From the NCBI RefSeq assembly GCF_000308795.1, contig NZ_BAGK01000038.1, positions 1-64,000 of the forward strand: a stretch of DNA of 64,000 nt. The letters run 5' to 3'. The translations under genes and the position numbers were made by a program. Source of the DNA: Nocardia thailandica NBRC 100428 (GTDB taxonomy: Bacteria > Actinomycetota > Actinomycetes > Mycobacteriales > Mycobacteriaceae). This document shows positions 1 to 8,745 of the stretch, piece by piece; within the stretch, counting starts at the first letter, position 1, and every line of letters begins with the position of its first letter. The notes below the pieces were generated by a model. It was not told the origin of the DNA. It saw only the letters and a list, made by a program, of their open reading frames with translations, and searched no databases.

Positions 1-2
1 CC

Positions 3-2447
3 ACCGTGCTGGCCGCGCGGGGCGCGGGACCCGACACCCTGGTCGCCGTCGCGGTGCGCCGCAGCGCCGAGCTGGCCGTCGCGATCCACGCGGTCCTCGC
101 CGCGGGCGCGGCCTACGTGCCGCTGGACCCGGACCACCCGGCCGAACGCACCGCGGCGGTGCTGGCCGCGGCTCGCCCGCTGTGTGTCCTCACCACCACC
201 GCGACCGGTTTCACCGGCGCGGGGGAGACCCCGGTGCTGACGATCGACACCGTCGAACCGGCCGACGGGCCCGCGCCCGCGCTCGCCGTCGCGCGGCCGG
301 ACAACCTGGCCTACGTCGTCCACACCTCCGGATCGACCGGAAAACCCAAGGGCGTCATGCTGACCCATCGGCAGCTGGTCGCCCAGTTCCGGTGGTCGCA
401 GCGGACCTACCCGCACGGCCCCGGCGATGTGGTGCTGCACAAGACGCCGGTCACGTTCGACATCTCCACCTGGGAACTGCTGTGGCCGTTGCAGACCGGC
501 GCGACCGTGGTCGTCGCCGAACCCGACGGGCACCGTGACCCGGCCTACCTCGCCCGGGTCATGACCGAACGCGCCGTCACCACCGTGCATTTCGTGCCGT
601 CCATGCTCGACGCGTTCCTGGCCGAACTGCCCGGCGACACGCGGCTGCCGTCGCTGCGGCGGGTGTTCGCCGCGGGCGAGGCGCTCTCCGGCGCGACCGC
701 CCGCCGCTTCGCCGCCGCGCTGCCCGGCGCCACGCTGGTCAACTGGTACGGCCCCGCCGAGGCGACCGTGGTCACCGCGGCGCCCGCGAACGACATCGCC
801 GCCGACGTGGTCGGGGTGCCCATCGGCGCGCCGGTGGCCAACACCCGCGTCCACGTCCTGGACCGCAGGCTCCGGCCGGTGCCGCCCGGCATCGCGGGCG
901 AGCTGTACCTCGAGGGCGTCCAGCTGGCGCGCGGCTACCTGGCCGCGCCCGCGCTGACCGCCGAACGCTTCGTCGCCCACCCCGGCGGCGCCCGCCTCTA
1001 CCGCACCGGCGACGTCGTGCGCTGGGCGGGGGAGAGCCTCGAGTACCTGGGCCGCAGCGACTTCCAGGTCAAGCTGCGCGGTCAGCGGATCGAGCTCGGC
1101 GAGATCGAGGCGGTGCTGCGGACGCACCCGAACGTCCGCAACGCCGCCGCCGCGCTCGTCTCGGGGCCGATGGGCGACCGGCTCGTCGGCTACCTGGTCG
1201 CCGAGCCCGGCGCGGGCGACCTCGACCAGGCGTCGGTGCTCGCGCACGCCCGCGCGGCGCTGCCCGGGTACATGGTGCCCGCCGCGCTCGTCGTGCTGCC
1301 CGCGCTCCCGCTCAACGCCAGCGGCAAACTCGACCGCAAGGCGCTGCCCGCGCCCGCGGTCGCGACCCGGCCCTACCGTCCCCCGACCACCCCGGTGCAG
1401 CGCGCGGTGGCCGAGGTGTTCGCCGAGGTGCTGAACGCGGGCAAGGTCGGCCTCGACGACGACTTCTTCGAGCTCGGCGGCAACTCGCTGGTGGCGACCA
1501 AGGCCATCAGCCGCCTGCGCACCCGGGTCGGCGCCGACGTCCGCGTGCAGTGGTTCTTCACCGACGCCACGGTCGCCGCCCTGGCCGACCGCATCGACGC
1601 CACCCAGGCCGGCGGCGACTACGACCAGGAGTCCGACGACGCCCTCGACGTGCTGCTGCCCATCCGCAACCGGGTGCCGCACGGCACCGAGGCCGCGGGG
1701 CCGCTGTTCTGCATCCACCCGATGTACGGCCTGTCCTGGTGCTACGCCGGGCTCGCCCAGTACATCCCGGCCCGGCGGCCGATCTTCGGTCTCCAGTCGC
1801 CCGCGCTGAGCGAGGCCGGCTACCTGCCCGGCACGCTGTCGGAGATGGCCAAGCGCTACGTCGCCGAACTGCGCGAGGTGCAGCCGCAGGGGCCGTACCG
1901 GCTCATGGGCTGGTCGCTGGGCGGCGTGCTCGCCCACGCGGTGGCCACCGAACTGCAGGCGGCGGGGGAGCGGGTCGCGCTGCTGGCCATGCTCGACTCG
2001 CACCCCGACATCGACGTGCCCGACTTCCACAGCGCCGTGCGCGACGCGCTCGCCGAACTCGGCGTCGACCTGCCCGCCGCCCTGCCGGTCACCGGGGTCC
2101 GCGAGCTGAGCGACCAGGCGCTGGCCGCCCTGCACGCCACCATCCCGGCGAACATGGCCGTGCTCACCCCGGAACGGGTGCGCCGGATCTACCGCAGCGC
2201 GGTCCGCTCGGCCGAGCTGATCGCCGAGCACCGGCCCGCGGTCTACCGGGGCGAGCTGACCTACTTCAGCGCGCTCGGGCACGAGACCGCGGCCGCCAAC
2301 TGGGCGCCCTACGTCGACGGCCCGATCGACGACCGCGCGGTCGCCTTCGCCCACGATCAGATGACGACACCGGGCGCGCTGGCCGAGATCGGCCCGCAGC
2401 TGTCCGAACTGCTCGATCGGGCGGACCGGAAAGCGGGTCAGGGGTGA
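3..2447 (+). CDS. NRPS terminal module (A-T-TE), 5' partial
   Basis: This is the C-terminal part of a nonribosomal peptide synthetase, and the reading frame is open to the left edge of the window. Numbering from the GTG at 6, it shows an adenylation domain (core HTSGSTGKPKG near 106-116, NWYGPAE later), a carrier domain with LGGNSL (phosphopantetheine Ser about 494) and a type I thioesterase with GWSLGG (nucleophile Ser about 637). The order A-T-TE marks the last module of an assembly line that releases a finished peptide. The residues I read in the A-domain pocket (D, I, W, H, F, A, W, V) look closest to serine-type codes; that is an estimate from motif alignment. The stop is followed by a mycolyltransferase with its own start signals. 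The product is unknown, and nothing ties this gene to the siderophore locus 28 kb away. Confidence 0.93.
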   Translation, partial: TVLAARGAGPDTLVAVAVRRSAELAVAIHAVLAAGAAYVPLDPDHPAERTAAVLAAARPLCVLTTTATGFTGAGETPVLTIDTVEPADGPAPALAVARPDNLAYVVHTSGSTGKPKGVMLTHRQLVAQFRWSQRTYPHGPGDVVLHKTPVTFDISTWELLWPLQTGATVVVAEPDGHRDPAYLARVMTERAVTTVHFVPSMLDAFLAELPGDTRLPSLRRVFAAGEALSGATARRFAAALPGATLVNWYGPAEATVVTAAPANDIAADVVGVPIGAPVANTRVHVLDRRLRPVPPGIAGELYLEGVQLARGYLAAPALTAERFVAHPGGARLYRTGDVVRWAGESLEYLGRSDFQVKLRGQRIELGEIEAVLRTHPNVRNAAAALVSGPMGDRLVGYLVAEPGAGDLDQASVLAHARAALPGYMVPAALVVLPALPLNASGKLDRKALPAPAVATRPYRPPTTPVQRAVAEVFAEVLNAGKVGLDDDFFELGGNSLVATKAISRLRTRVGADVRVQWFFTDATVAALADRIDATQAGGDYDQESDDALDVLLPIRNRVPHGTEAAGPLFCIHPMYGLSWCYAGLAQYIPARRPIFGLQSPALSEAGYLPGTLSEMAKRYVAELREVQPQGPYRLMGWSLGGVLAHAVATELQAAGERVALLAMLDSHPDIDVPDFHSAVRDALAELGVDLPAALPVTGVRELSDQALAALHATIPANMAVLTPERVRRIYRSAVRSAELIAEHRPAVYRGELTYFSALGHETAAANWAPYVDGPIDDRAVAFAHDQMTTPGALAEIGPQLSELLDRADRKAGQG

Positions 2448-2486
2448 CGCGGAGTGGCGTGTGGGGCATGATGTGACCGCGCTGTT

Positions 2487-2497
2487 GTAACAGTTAC
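2487..2497. promoter_or_regulatory. Inverted repeat upstream of mycolyltransferase
   Basis: A perfect GTAAC-A-GTTAC inverted repeat lies about 110 bases before the mycolyltransferase start, in the only gap between it and the NRPS gene. It could be an operator. The regulator is not identifiable, and an 11-base repeat can occur by chance. Confidence 0.3.
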
Positions 2498-2606
2498 CAC
2501 TATCGGGCCGACCCCATAGGCCGTAGGGTCTGGCTCAGCGGTACCTGACGTGCCCGGTCTCCCGGGCGTACCGAAGTCGGAATCGAGACGAAGCGAAGGT
2601 GCGAAA

Positions 2607-3674
2607 TTGATCCGTCGGCACACCCGGCGTCGTGGCTCCCGGGCCGCGGCGATGATCGCGGCAGCGGCAGTGGCCGCCGGACTGATGTCCGGCCTCGGCG
2701 TCGCCCCGGCTTCGGCCGACCCGATCATCGACTCCAAGAGCCTGCTCGCCAACCCGGTCGCGCCCGACGGTTCCAAGATCGTCAAGGCCGAGGTGAAGGA
2801 CTCGCGCAGCCTGCGCCTGCACGTGTACTCGGCGGCCATGGACAAGAACATCATCATCGATGTCCAGCGCCCGGCCGACGCCTCGGTCCCGCGGCCCACC
2901 CTGTACCTGCTCAACGGCGCGGGCGGCGGCGAGGACTCGGCGTCGTGGGTCGCCAAGACCGACGCGCTGGAGTTCCTGTCGGACAAGAACGTCAACGTCA
3001 TCCAGCCCATCGGCGGTAAGTGGAGCTACTACACCGACTGGATCGCCGACGACCCGGTCCTCGGCCGCAACAAGTGGAAGACCTTCTTCACCGAGGAGCT
3101 CCCCCCGCTGGTCGACGGCGCCCTCGGCACCAACGGCGTGAACGCCATCGCGGGCCTGTCCACCTCGGGTACCACCGTTCTCGCGCTGCCGATCGCCAAG
3201 CCCGGCCTCTACAAGGCCGCGGCGGCCTACAGCGGTTGCGCCCAGACCTCGGACCCGATCGGCTCGGAGTTCGTCAAGCTGACCGTCGAGACCTGGGGCG
3301 GCGGCGACACCCTGAACATGTGGGGCCCGCAGGGCGGACCCGAGTGGCAGGCCAACGACCCGTACCTGCACGCCGAGGGCCTGCGCGGCCTCGACCTCTA
3401 CATCTCCACCGGCAACGGCCTGCCCGGCCCGTACGACACCCTCAACGGTGAGTACGCGCTGCCCGGCGCCTACGGCCTGGCCAACCAGATCGTCGTCGGC
3501 GGCGTCATCGAGGCGGGCACCAACTTCTGCACCCACAACCTGCAGAACAAGCTGAACCAGCTGGGTATCCCGGCCACCTACAACTTCCAGCCGTCCGGTA
3601 CCCACTCGTGGGGCTACTGGAAGGACGAGCTGAAGCTGTCCTGGCCGACCCTGGCCCGCGGCCTGGGCCTGTAG
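2607..3674 (+). CDS. Secreted mycolyltransferase (Ag85/esterase D family)
   Basis: An alpha/beta-hydrolase of the antigen 85/corynomycolyltransferase family, which transfers mycolic acids to trehalose and arabinogalactan outside the membrane. I chose the TTG at 2607 because GAAGGTG lies just upstream and it gives a clean signal peptide: basic start IRRHTRRRGSR, hydrophobic core, cleavage after ASA. The upstream GTG at 2550 would add 19 residues. The nucleophile elbow is GLSTSG with Ser about 185 of the 355-residue product. A C-terminal HSWGYW supplies the expected His, as in the family's HSWxYW. The tryptophan-rich region near the C-terminus (ETWGGGD, MWGPQGG) also fits. A strong terminator follows. 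The gene supports a mycolic-acid-bearing host. Confidence 0.9.
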   Translation: MIRRHTRRRGSRAAAMIAAAAVAAGLMSGLGVAPASADPIIDSKSLLANPVAPDGSKIVKAEVKDSRSLRLHVYSAAMDKNIIIDVQRPADASVPRPTLYLLNGAGGGEDSASWVAKTDALEFLSDKNVNVIQPIGGKWSYYTDWIADDPVLGRNKWKTFFTEELPPLVDGALGTNGVNAIAGLSTSGTTVLALPIAKPGLYKAAAAYSGCAQTSDPIGSEFVKLTVETWGGGDTLNMWGPQGGPEWQANDPYLHAEGLRGLDLYISTGNGLPGPYDTLNGEYALPGAYGLANQIVVGGVIEAGTNFCTHNLQNKLNQLGIPATYNFQPSGTHSWGYWKDELKLSWPTLARGLGL

Positions 3675-3704
3675 GAAGCGGCACCCGCTCCCGTTCCGCG
3701 TCGA

Positions 3705-3744
3705 CCGCCCTGCCCGCAGCTCCGCTGCGCGGCAGGGCGGTTTT
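3705..3744 (+). terminator. Rho-independent terminator after mycolyltransferase
   Basis: Arms CCGCCCTGCC (3705-3714) and GGCAGGGCGG (3731-3740) pair perfectly, an inner CGCAGC/GCTGCG pair extends the stem, and TTTT follows at 3741. It separates the mycolyltransferase from the TetR gene. Confidence 0.88.
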
Positions 3745-3841
3745 CGTTGCCGAGCCTTCACACTTTGCCGATGGCGTGTGCGAATTGTGGTTAACTTGTC
3801 CGAGGCGGCGTCGTGCCGCGTCTCGGAACGGAAGTGAGTGC

Positions 3842-5083
3842 ATGGTCGCCGATCGCAAGGGAACCGACCGCGCCGACGGCGCGGGCGACCCGTCGTCGGC
3901 GCCCGCGCCCCGGGTCGTCCGGCGTCGGCCCAAGGACCGCAAACTGCAGATCATGCGGGCCGCGGCCCGCGCGTTCAGCGCCCGCGGCTACTACCCCGTC
4001 GGCGTCGACGAGATCGCCGCCGAGGTCGGCATCTCCGGCCCCGCGCTCTACCGCCACTTCGCCAACAAGTACGCCCTGCTGGTCGCCGCCGCCGAGGAGG
4101 GCGCCCGCAGTCTGCGCGACAACGCCCGCGCCGTCGACGACCCGGCCCTGCCCGCCGAAGAGCGGCTCGACGCCCTGCTCACCGCCGTGGCCGAGCAGAA
4201 CATCGAGCTCCGCCGCGAGGCCGGCCTCTACCGCTGGGAGCGCCGCTACCTCGAACGCGAGGACCGGATCCGCATCCGCGCCTACTACCGCGAACTCGAG
4301 GGCCTCATCGCCACGCCCGTCGCCGAACTGCGCCCCGACTGCGACGCCGACGACGTCACCCTGCTGTCGGTCGGCGCCCTGTCGGCCCTGGCCAGCATCG
4401 CCGCGCACCGGACCGGCCTCGCCCACCACCGCATGCTCGCCCTGCAACGCGCCATGGCCTGGTCGGTCGTGCGGGCCGAGCTGCCGCCCGCGCCGGCGCC
4501 GGGGACCGGCGAGGACGTGGTGCGCGGCCTGCCCGTCACCGCCAAACGCGAACAACTGCTCACCGAGGCGATCCGCATCTTCGGCCGCAACGGCTACCAC
4601 GAGTCCGGCATCGAGGAGATCGGCGCCGCCGCCGGCCTCAACGCCTCCAGCGTCTACCGCTACTTCGACAGCAAGGCCGACCTGCTCGCCGCGGCCTTCC
4701 ACCGCACCGCCGACCGCCTCGCCGTCGCCATCGGCGAGGCGCTGGCCGAGGCCACCGACCGGGCCGACGCCGCCCGCCGGATCGCGGGCCGCTTCGCCCG
4801 GCTGACCTTCGCGACGCCGGAGATCATGCCCGTCTACTACGCCGAGTTCGGCAACCTGCCCGCGGCCGAACAGCAGAAGCTGCGGGCCGTCCAGCGGCAG
4901 AACGTCCTCGAGTGGGCCAACCTGCTCGACGGCGACCCGGTCGAGGCCCGCTTCCGCGTGCACGCCGTCCTCGGCCTGATCATCGACTGCGGCAGGCTGC
5001 TGCGCTACGACGGCCGCCCCGAACAGCTGGCCCGCATGGCCGCCCTCACCGACGCGGTGATGTTCAGCCCCGCCGAAGCTTGA
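3842..5083 (+). CDS. TetR-family regulator with two TetR DNA-binding domains
   Basis: A 413-residue protein, about twice the usual TetR length because it carries two TetR_N helix-turn-helix domains. The first is at about residues 30-85 (IAAEVGISGPALYRHFANK) and the second at about 233-290 (IGAAAGLNASSVYRYFDSK), each followed by a helical ligand-domain-like stretch. The ATG at 3842 is chosen because GGAAGTG precedes it and upstream in-frame codons overlap the terminator of the previous gene. The gene is convergent with the aldehyde dehydrogenase homologue and overlaps its 3' end by 20 bases. Tandem TetR proteins occur in actinobacteria. The target here is unknown. Confidence 0.85.
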   Translation: MVADRKGTDRADGAGDPSSAPAPRVVRRRPKDRKLQIMRAAARAFSARGYYPVGVDEIAAEVGISGPALYRHFANKYALLVAAAEEGARSLRDNARAVDDPALPAEERLDALLTAVAEQNIELRREAGLYRWERRYLEREDRIRIRAYYRELEGLIATPVAELRPDCDADDVTLLSVGALSALASIAAHRTGLAHHRMLALQRAMAWSVVRAELPPAPAPGTGEDVVRGLPVTAKREQLLTEAIRIFGRNGYHESGIEEIGAAAGLNASSVYRYFDSKADLLAAAFHRTADRLAVAIGEALAEATDRADAARRIAGRFARLTFATPEIMPVYYAEFGNLPAAEQQKLRAVQRQNVLEWANLLDGDPVEARFRVHAVLGLIIDCGRLLRYDGRPEQLARMAALTDAVMFSPAEA

Positions 5084-6572
5084 ACAACATGATCGCGGTG
5101 CGCAGATGGCCGGGCCTGCGGTCCAGGGTCGACAGCCGCACCGGCGCCCGGTAGCGCCGCCGCGCGATCGCCAGCGTCCGGCTGAACTCCCGCAGGCCCT
5201 GCTCGCCGTGGCTGTGCCCCTGGCCGTACTCGCCGATCCCGCCGAACGGCAGGGCCGGTATCCCCGTGAACGCCGTCGACGAGTTGACCGTCACGACCCC
5301 GACGCGCAGCTGCTCGGCCAGCGTCTCGGCGGTGGCGATGTCGCGGCTGAACACCGTGACCGCCACCCCGTTGCCCGCGGCGTTCACCCGCTCGACGGCG
5401 TCGGGCAGCCCCGTGACCTGGTTGATGATCAGCACCGGCCCGATGCCCTCGCCGGTGACGGCGATGCTGTCCTCGGGTACGTCGGTGAGCACGATGGGCT
5501 CGACGTACGGGTCGCGGATCGACTCGAGCCCGCCGAGCACGGCCTTGCCGCCGCGGGCCAGCGCGTCCCGCACCTGCTTGCGCACCGTCTCGACCTGCGA
5601 TTCCTCGATCATCGGACCGTAGGCGGCGCGATTGTCGGCGCCCGGCCGCAACGTGCGGGCCCGCTCGGTGACCTTGGCGAGGAAGTCGTCGTAGACGGAG
5701 GCGGCCACGTAACAGCGCTGGATGCCGGTGGCGTTCTGGCCCGCGTTCGCCATCGCGCCGAACACGGCCGCCTCGGCGGCGGCGTCGAGGACCGCGTCGA
5801 CGTGCACGATCATGCTGCCCTTGCCGCTGTGCTCGACGACCACCGGCGTGAGCGTCTGCGCGCACTGGGCGATGACCTCGCGCCCGCCCGCCTCCGGCCC
5901 CGCGTAGGCGATCTTGTCCACCGCGGCGCGGCACAGCGCGTTCGCGGTCGCCGCGTCGCCCGTGACGACCTGCAGCACCGGCTGATCGGGCAGGATCGCC
6001 GCCCAGCTCCGCGCCAGCCAGACCCCGACCCCGGTGGTCAGCTCATGCGGTTTGAACACCACGGCGTTGCCCGCGGCCAGCGCGTACGCGATCGACCCCA
6101 TCGGGGTGAAGACCGGGTTGTTCCACGCGCCGAGCACCCCGACGACACCCAGCGGCAGATAGCCGACCGAGGCGTGCTGGTTGCGGGTGAACACCCCGGT
6201 GGCCAGCCGCCGCCTGCCGAGGCTGCGCGCGGCGTTGCGGGCCGCCCAGTCCAGGTTCTCCACCGCCTGCATCACCTCGAGGGCCGCGTCGGCCTCGGGC
6301 TTGCCGGTCTCGCTGCGCAGGATCTCGATGAGCTCGCCGCTGTGGCGCGCGATATGGCGACACCAGCGCAGCAGGTGTTGCCGGCGGCCCGCGAAACCCA
6401 GCTCGCGCCACCAGGTTTCGGTGGCACGCGCGGTCCGGACCGCGCGGGTGACCTCCGCGTTGCCCTGGATCGGGTGGCGCGCCACCTCCTCGCCGGTGCG
6501 CGGATCGCGCGAGACCAGTGTGTTGTCGTGTCGGGCCGGCACCCCGGCGCCCGCGTGCGCGAACTCGGCCAT
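5064..6572 (-). CDS. Aldehyde dehydrogenase family protein lacking the catalytic Cys
   Basis: A full-length (502 residues) ALDH-superfamily protein resembling succinate-semialdehyde dehydrogenase-type enzymes. It has the Rossmann/NAD region (LGVVGVLGAWNNPVF, GNAVVFKPHE), the general-base region (VVVEHSGKG) and the C-terminal LPFGGIGEYGQGHSHGEQGLREFS. In the active-site block, where the family has GQ-x-Cys, this protein reads GQNATGIQRC. The catalytic position is Ala (about residue 281, codon 5730-5732), and the nearest Cys is five residues later. The ATG at 6572 follows GAGAGG; the GTG two codons upstream overlaps that ribosome-binding site. Classical dehydrogenase activity is therefore doubtful, though the gene is otherwise intact. 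Confidence 0.85.
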   Translation of the reverse strand: MAEFAHAGAGVPARHDNTLVSRDPRTGEEVARHPIQGNAEVTRAVRTARATETWWRELGFAGRRQHLLRWCRHIARHSGELIEILRSETGKPEADAALEVMQAVENLDWAARNAARSLGRRRLATGVFTRNQHASVGYLPLGVVGVLGAWNNPVFTPMGSIAYALAAGNAVVFKPHELTTGVGVWLARSWAAILPDQPVLQVVTGDAATANALCRAAVDKIAYAGPEAGGREVIAQCAQTLTPVVVEHSGKGSMIVHVDAVLDAAAEAAVFGAMANAGQNATGIQRCYVAASVYDDFLAKVTERARTLRPGADNRAAYGPMIEESQVETVRKQVRDALARGGKAVLGGLESIRDPYVEPIVLTDVPEDSIAVTGEGIGPVLIINQVTGLPDAVERVNAAGNGVAVTVFSRDIATAETLAEQLRVGVVTVNSSTAFTGIPALPFGGIGEYGQGHSHGEQGLREFSRTLAIARRRYRAPVRLSTLDRRPGHLRTAIMLFKLRRG

Positions 6573-6934
6573 GTTCACCTCTCACAGGTCGAGGTGCCAC
6601 AGTGGCCGACCGGCACACCGGTCCACCTGAGACGAGTGTTTCTCCCCGACGGTCAGGGTATGGCGGGTTACCAAGGGCGACAAGGGTGTTGCGCTGCCCG
6701 ATAGCTGCCCCTCGGCGCCGTCGGCCCGGTCTACCGGGACGAATCCGGCGAAGCGGGCGAAAAAGTGACCAAACGCACAGTTATCGGCGGGGGTGATCGG
6801 GTACGCGCATGCGGGACCTGGAATCGGTCCGGACCGGTAACATCGCGCCGAGTGGTAGGGATTGAGCTACCGGGAACGATGATCCGTGTGCGTTGTCCGA
6901 CATGTCCCCCGCACCGGCCGATAGTGGAGAGTTG
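6573..6934. promoter_or_regulatory. Divergent intergenic region with 12-bp palindrome
   Basis: This 362-base gap separates the divergent ALDH homologue and the exporter operon, so it must hold both promoters. The one clear element is the perfect palindrome CGGTCCGGACCG at 6825-6836, about 100 bases before the ABC gene, which is a plausible operator. A GGTAG/CTACC inverted repeat follows near 6855-6871. I cannot assign -35/-10 boxes with confidence. Confidence 0.4.
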
Positions 6935-7939
6935 ATGCCGAGTACGAACTCAGTGGAGTCGCCCGCAGGTGACGTCGTGACCGGTGGCGCGGAACCCGCG
7001 GTGCTCGTCTCCGACGTGCGCAAGTCCTTCGGCGACGTGCACGCCTTGCAGGGCATCAGTTTCCGGGCCGAGAAGGCGAGCGTGCTCGGCATCCTCGGCC
7101 CCAACGGCGCAGGCAAGACCACCACGGTCAAGATCCTGTCGACGCTGCTGCGCCCGGACTCGGGCACCGCGCTCGTCGCCGGTCACGACGTGCTGCGCGA
7201 CCCCGGCGCGGTCCGCCGCTCGATCATGATGACCGGCCAGTACGCCGCCCTGGACGAGAACCTGTCGGGCCGGGAGAACCTGGAGCTGTTCGGCCGCCTC
7301 ATGGGCCTGACCAGGTCCGCCGCCCGCAAACGCGCCGACACCCTGCTCGCGGAGTTCGACCTGGTCTCGGCGGGCAAGCGGGCTGTACGGCACTACTCCG
7401 GCGGCATGCGCCGCCGCGTCGACATCGCCTGCGGCCTGGTCGTGCGCCCCGAGGTCGTCTTCCTCGACGAGCCGACCACCGGCCTCGACCCGCGCAGCCG
7501 CCAGGGCGTGTGGGACCTGGTCACCGCCCTCAAGGAACAGGGCATCACCGTCCTGCTGACCACGCAGTACCTCGAAGAGGCCGACGTGCTCAGCGACAAC
7601 ATCATCGTCATCGACCGCGGCACCGTCATCGCCGAGGGCACCGCCGACGAGCTCAAGGCCCGCACCGGCGGCAGCTACTGCGAGATCGTCCCGCTCGATC
7701 CCACCCACATCGCGGCCACCGCCGCCGCGCTCGGCGATCTGGTGCCCGCCGCGGTGAGCGCCGAGCTGACCGGCGCCGACAAGCTCTCCATCCCGGCCCC
7801 CGAGGGCGCGGCCACGCTCGCCGAGGCGCTGCGCAGACTCGACGGCGCCGGGATAGAACTCGCCGACATCGGCCTGCGCCGTCCCTCCCTCGACGACGTG
7901 TTCCTCTCCATCACCGGCCACTCGGGCGGTCACGCGTGA
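6935..7939 (+). CDS. ABC transporter ATP-binding protein (DrrA-like)
   Basis: The ATPase subunit of an ABC-2 type exporter of the daunorubicin-resistance (DrrA) family. It has Walker A GPNGAGKTT, signature YSGGMRRR, Walker B VVFLDEP followed by TTGLDPRSR, a switch-region TTQYLEEAD and the C-terminal extension typical of DrrA (LRRPSLDDVFLSITG). The ATG at 6935 follows GGAGAG; in-frame TTG and ATG codons up to 6893 are alternatives. The stop overlaps the start of the permease gene (GTGA), so three genes are translationally coupled. DrrABC systems export antibiotics or complex lipids, and the substrate cannot be read from the sequence. Confidence 0.9.
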   Translation: MPSTNSVESPAGDVVTGGAEPAVLVSDVRKSFGDVHALQGISFRAEKASVLGILGPNGAGKTTTVKILSTLLRPDSGTALVAGHDVLRDPGAVRRSIMMTGQYAALDENLSGRENLELFGRLMGLTRSAARKRADTLLAEFDLVSAGKRAVRHYSGGMRRRVDIACGLVVRPEVVFLDEPTTGLDPRSRQGVWDLVTALKEQGITVLLTTQYLEEADVLSDNIIVIDRGTVIAEGTADELKARTGGSYCEIVPLDPTHIAATAAALGDLVPAAVSAELTGADKLSIPAPEGAATLAEALRRLDGAGIELADIGLRRPSLDDVFLSITGHSGGHA

Positions 7940-8745
7940 CCGTGAGCACCGCCGGAACGGACACTCTGTTCGCCGAGCTACCCGCGGTGCGGCCCAGCAG
8001 CTTCGCCCAGTGGCGGGCGCTGACCGGCCGCATCGTGCGCACGATGGCCACCAAGGGGGAGCTGATCGTCGCGGTCCTCACCTCGCTGGTGGTGACCGTC
8101 GCCTTCTACCTGCCGCTGCGCTACGTCATGAAGGTGCAGGGCATCGACTACGCCCAGTACGTCATGCCGATCGTGGTCCTGCAGACCATGTCCATGACCA
8201 TGATGTCGAACGCCCAGCTGGCCGCGTTCGAGGCGCTGACCGGGCTGAGCACCCGCATGCAGACCATGCCCATCGGCACCCTGGTCCCGCTGACCTCGCG
8301 GATCTGCGCGGGCCTCGTGCGCTCGGTGGTCTCGCTGATCGCCACCCTGGCCTTCGGCTACCTGATCGGGTTCCGCTTCCAGGCGGGCGTCGGCCAGGCC
8401 CTGCTGTTCTGCGCGTTCGCGCTCGCCATCGGCGTCGCGCTGACCCTCGGCGCCGACGCGCTGGGCAGCCTCACCAAGAGCCCGGAGTCGCTGAGCCAGG
8501 CCCTGACCCTGCCGATCCTGATCTTCGGCATGCTCTCCACCGGTTTCGTCCCGGAGTCGAGCTTCCCGGAGTGGATCCAGCCCTTCGCGCGCAACCAGCC
8601 CATCTCCCAGTTCGCCTACGCGCTCAGCGACATGGCCGAGGGCGGCGTGCACTGGGACGTGCTGATGGTGCCGACGATGTGGCTGATCGGGTTGGCCGTG
8701 GTGTTCACGCCGCTGGCCGTGTGGGCGAGTGTGAGGCGATCATGA
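7936..8745 (+). CDS. ABC-2 type permease (DrrB-like)
   Basis: A 269-residue integral membrane protein with six predicted hydrophobic segments and the ABC-2 permease signature region near SLTKSPESLSQALTLPILIFGMLSTGFVPESSFPEWIQPFARNQPIS, as in DrrB-type proteins. The start is the GTG at 7936, overlapping the ATPase stop by four bases. Its own stop overlaps the ATG of the second permease. It should form half of the membrane channel driven by the upstream ATPase. Confidence 0.88.
   Translation: MTVSTAGTDTLFAELPAVRPSSFAQWRALTGRIVRTMATKGELIVAVLTSLVVTVAFYLPLRYVMKVQGIDYAQYVMPIVVLQTMSMTMMSNAQLAAFEALTGLSTRMQTMPIGTLVPLTSRICAGLVRSVVSLIATLAFGYLIGFRFQAGVGQALLFCAFALAIGVALTLGADALGSLTKSPESLSQALTLPILIFGMLSTGFVPESSFPEWIQPFARNQPISQFAYALSDMAEGGVHWDVLMVPTMWLIGLAVVFTPLAVWASVRRS

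Noticed and set aside
1550..2476. 308-codon ORF overlapping the NRPS thioesterase
   Set aside because: It is a shifted-frame shadow rich in Arg and Pro; the TE frame has the catalytic motifs.
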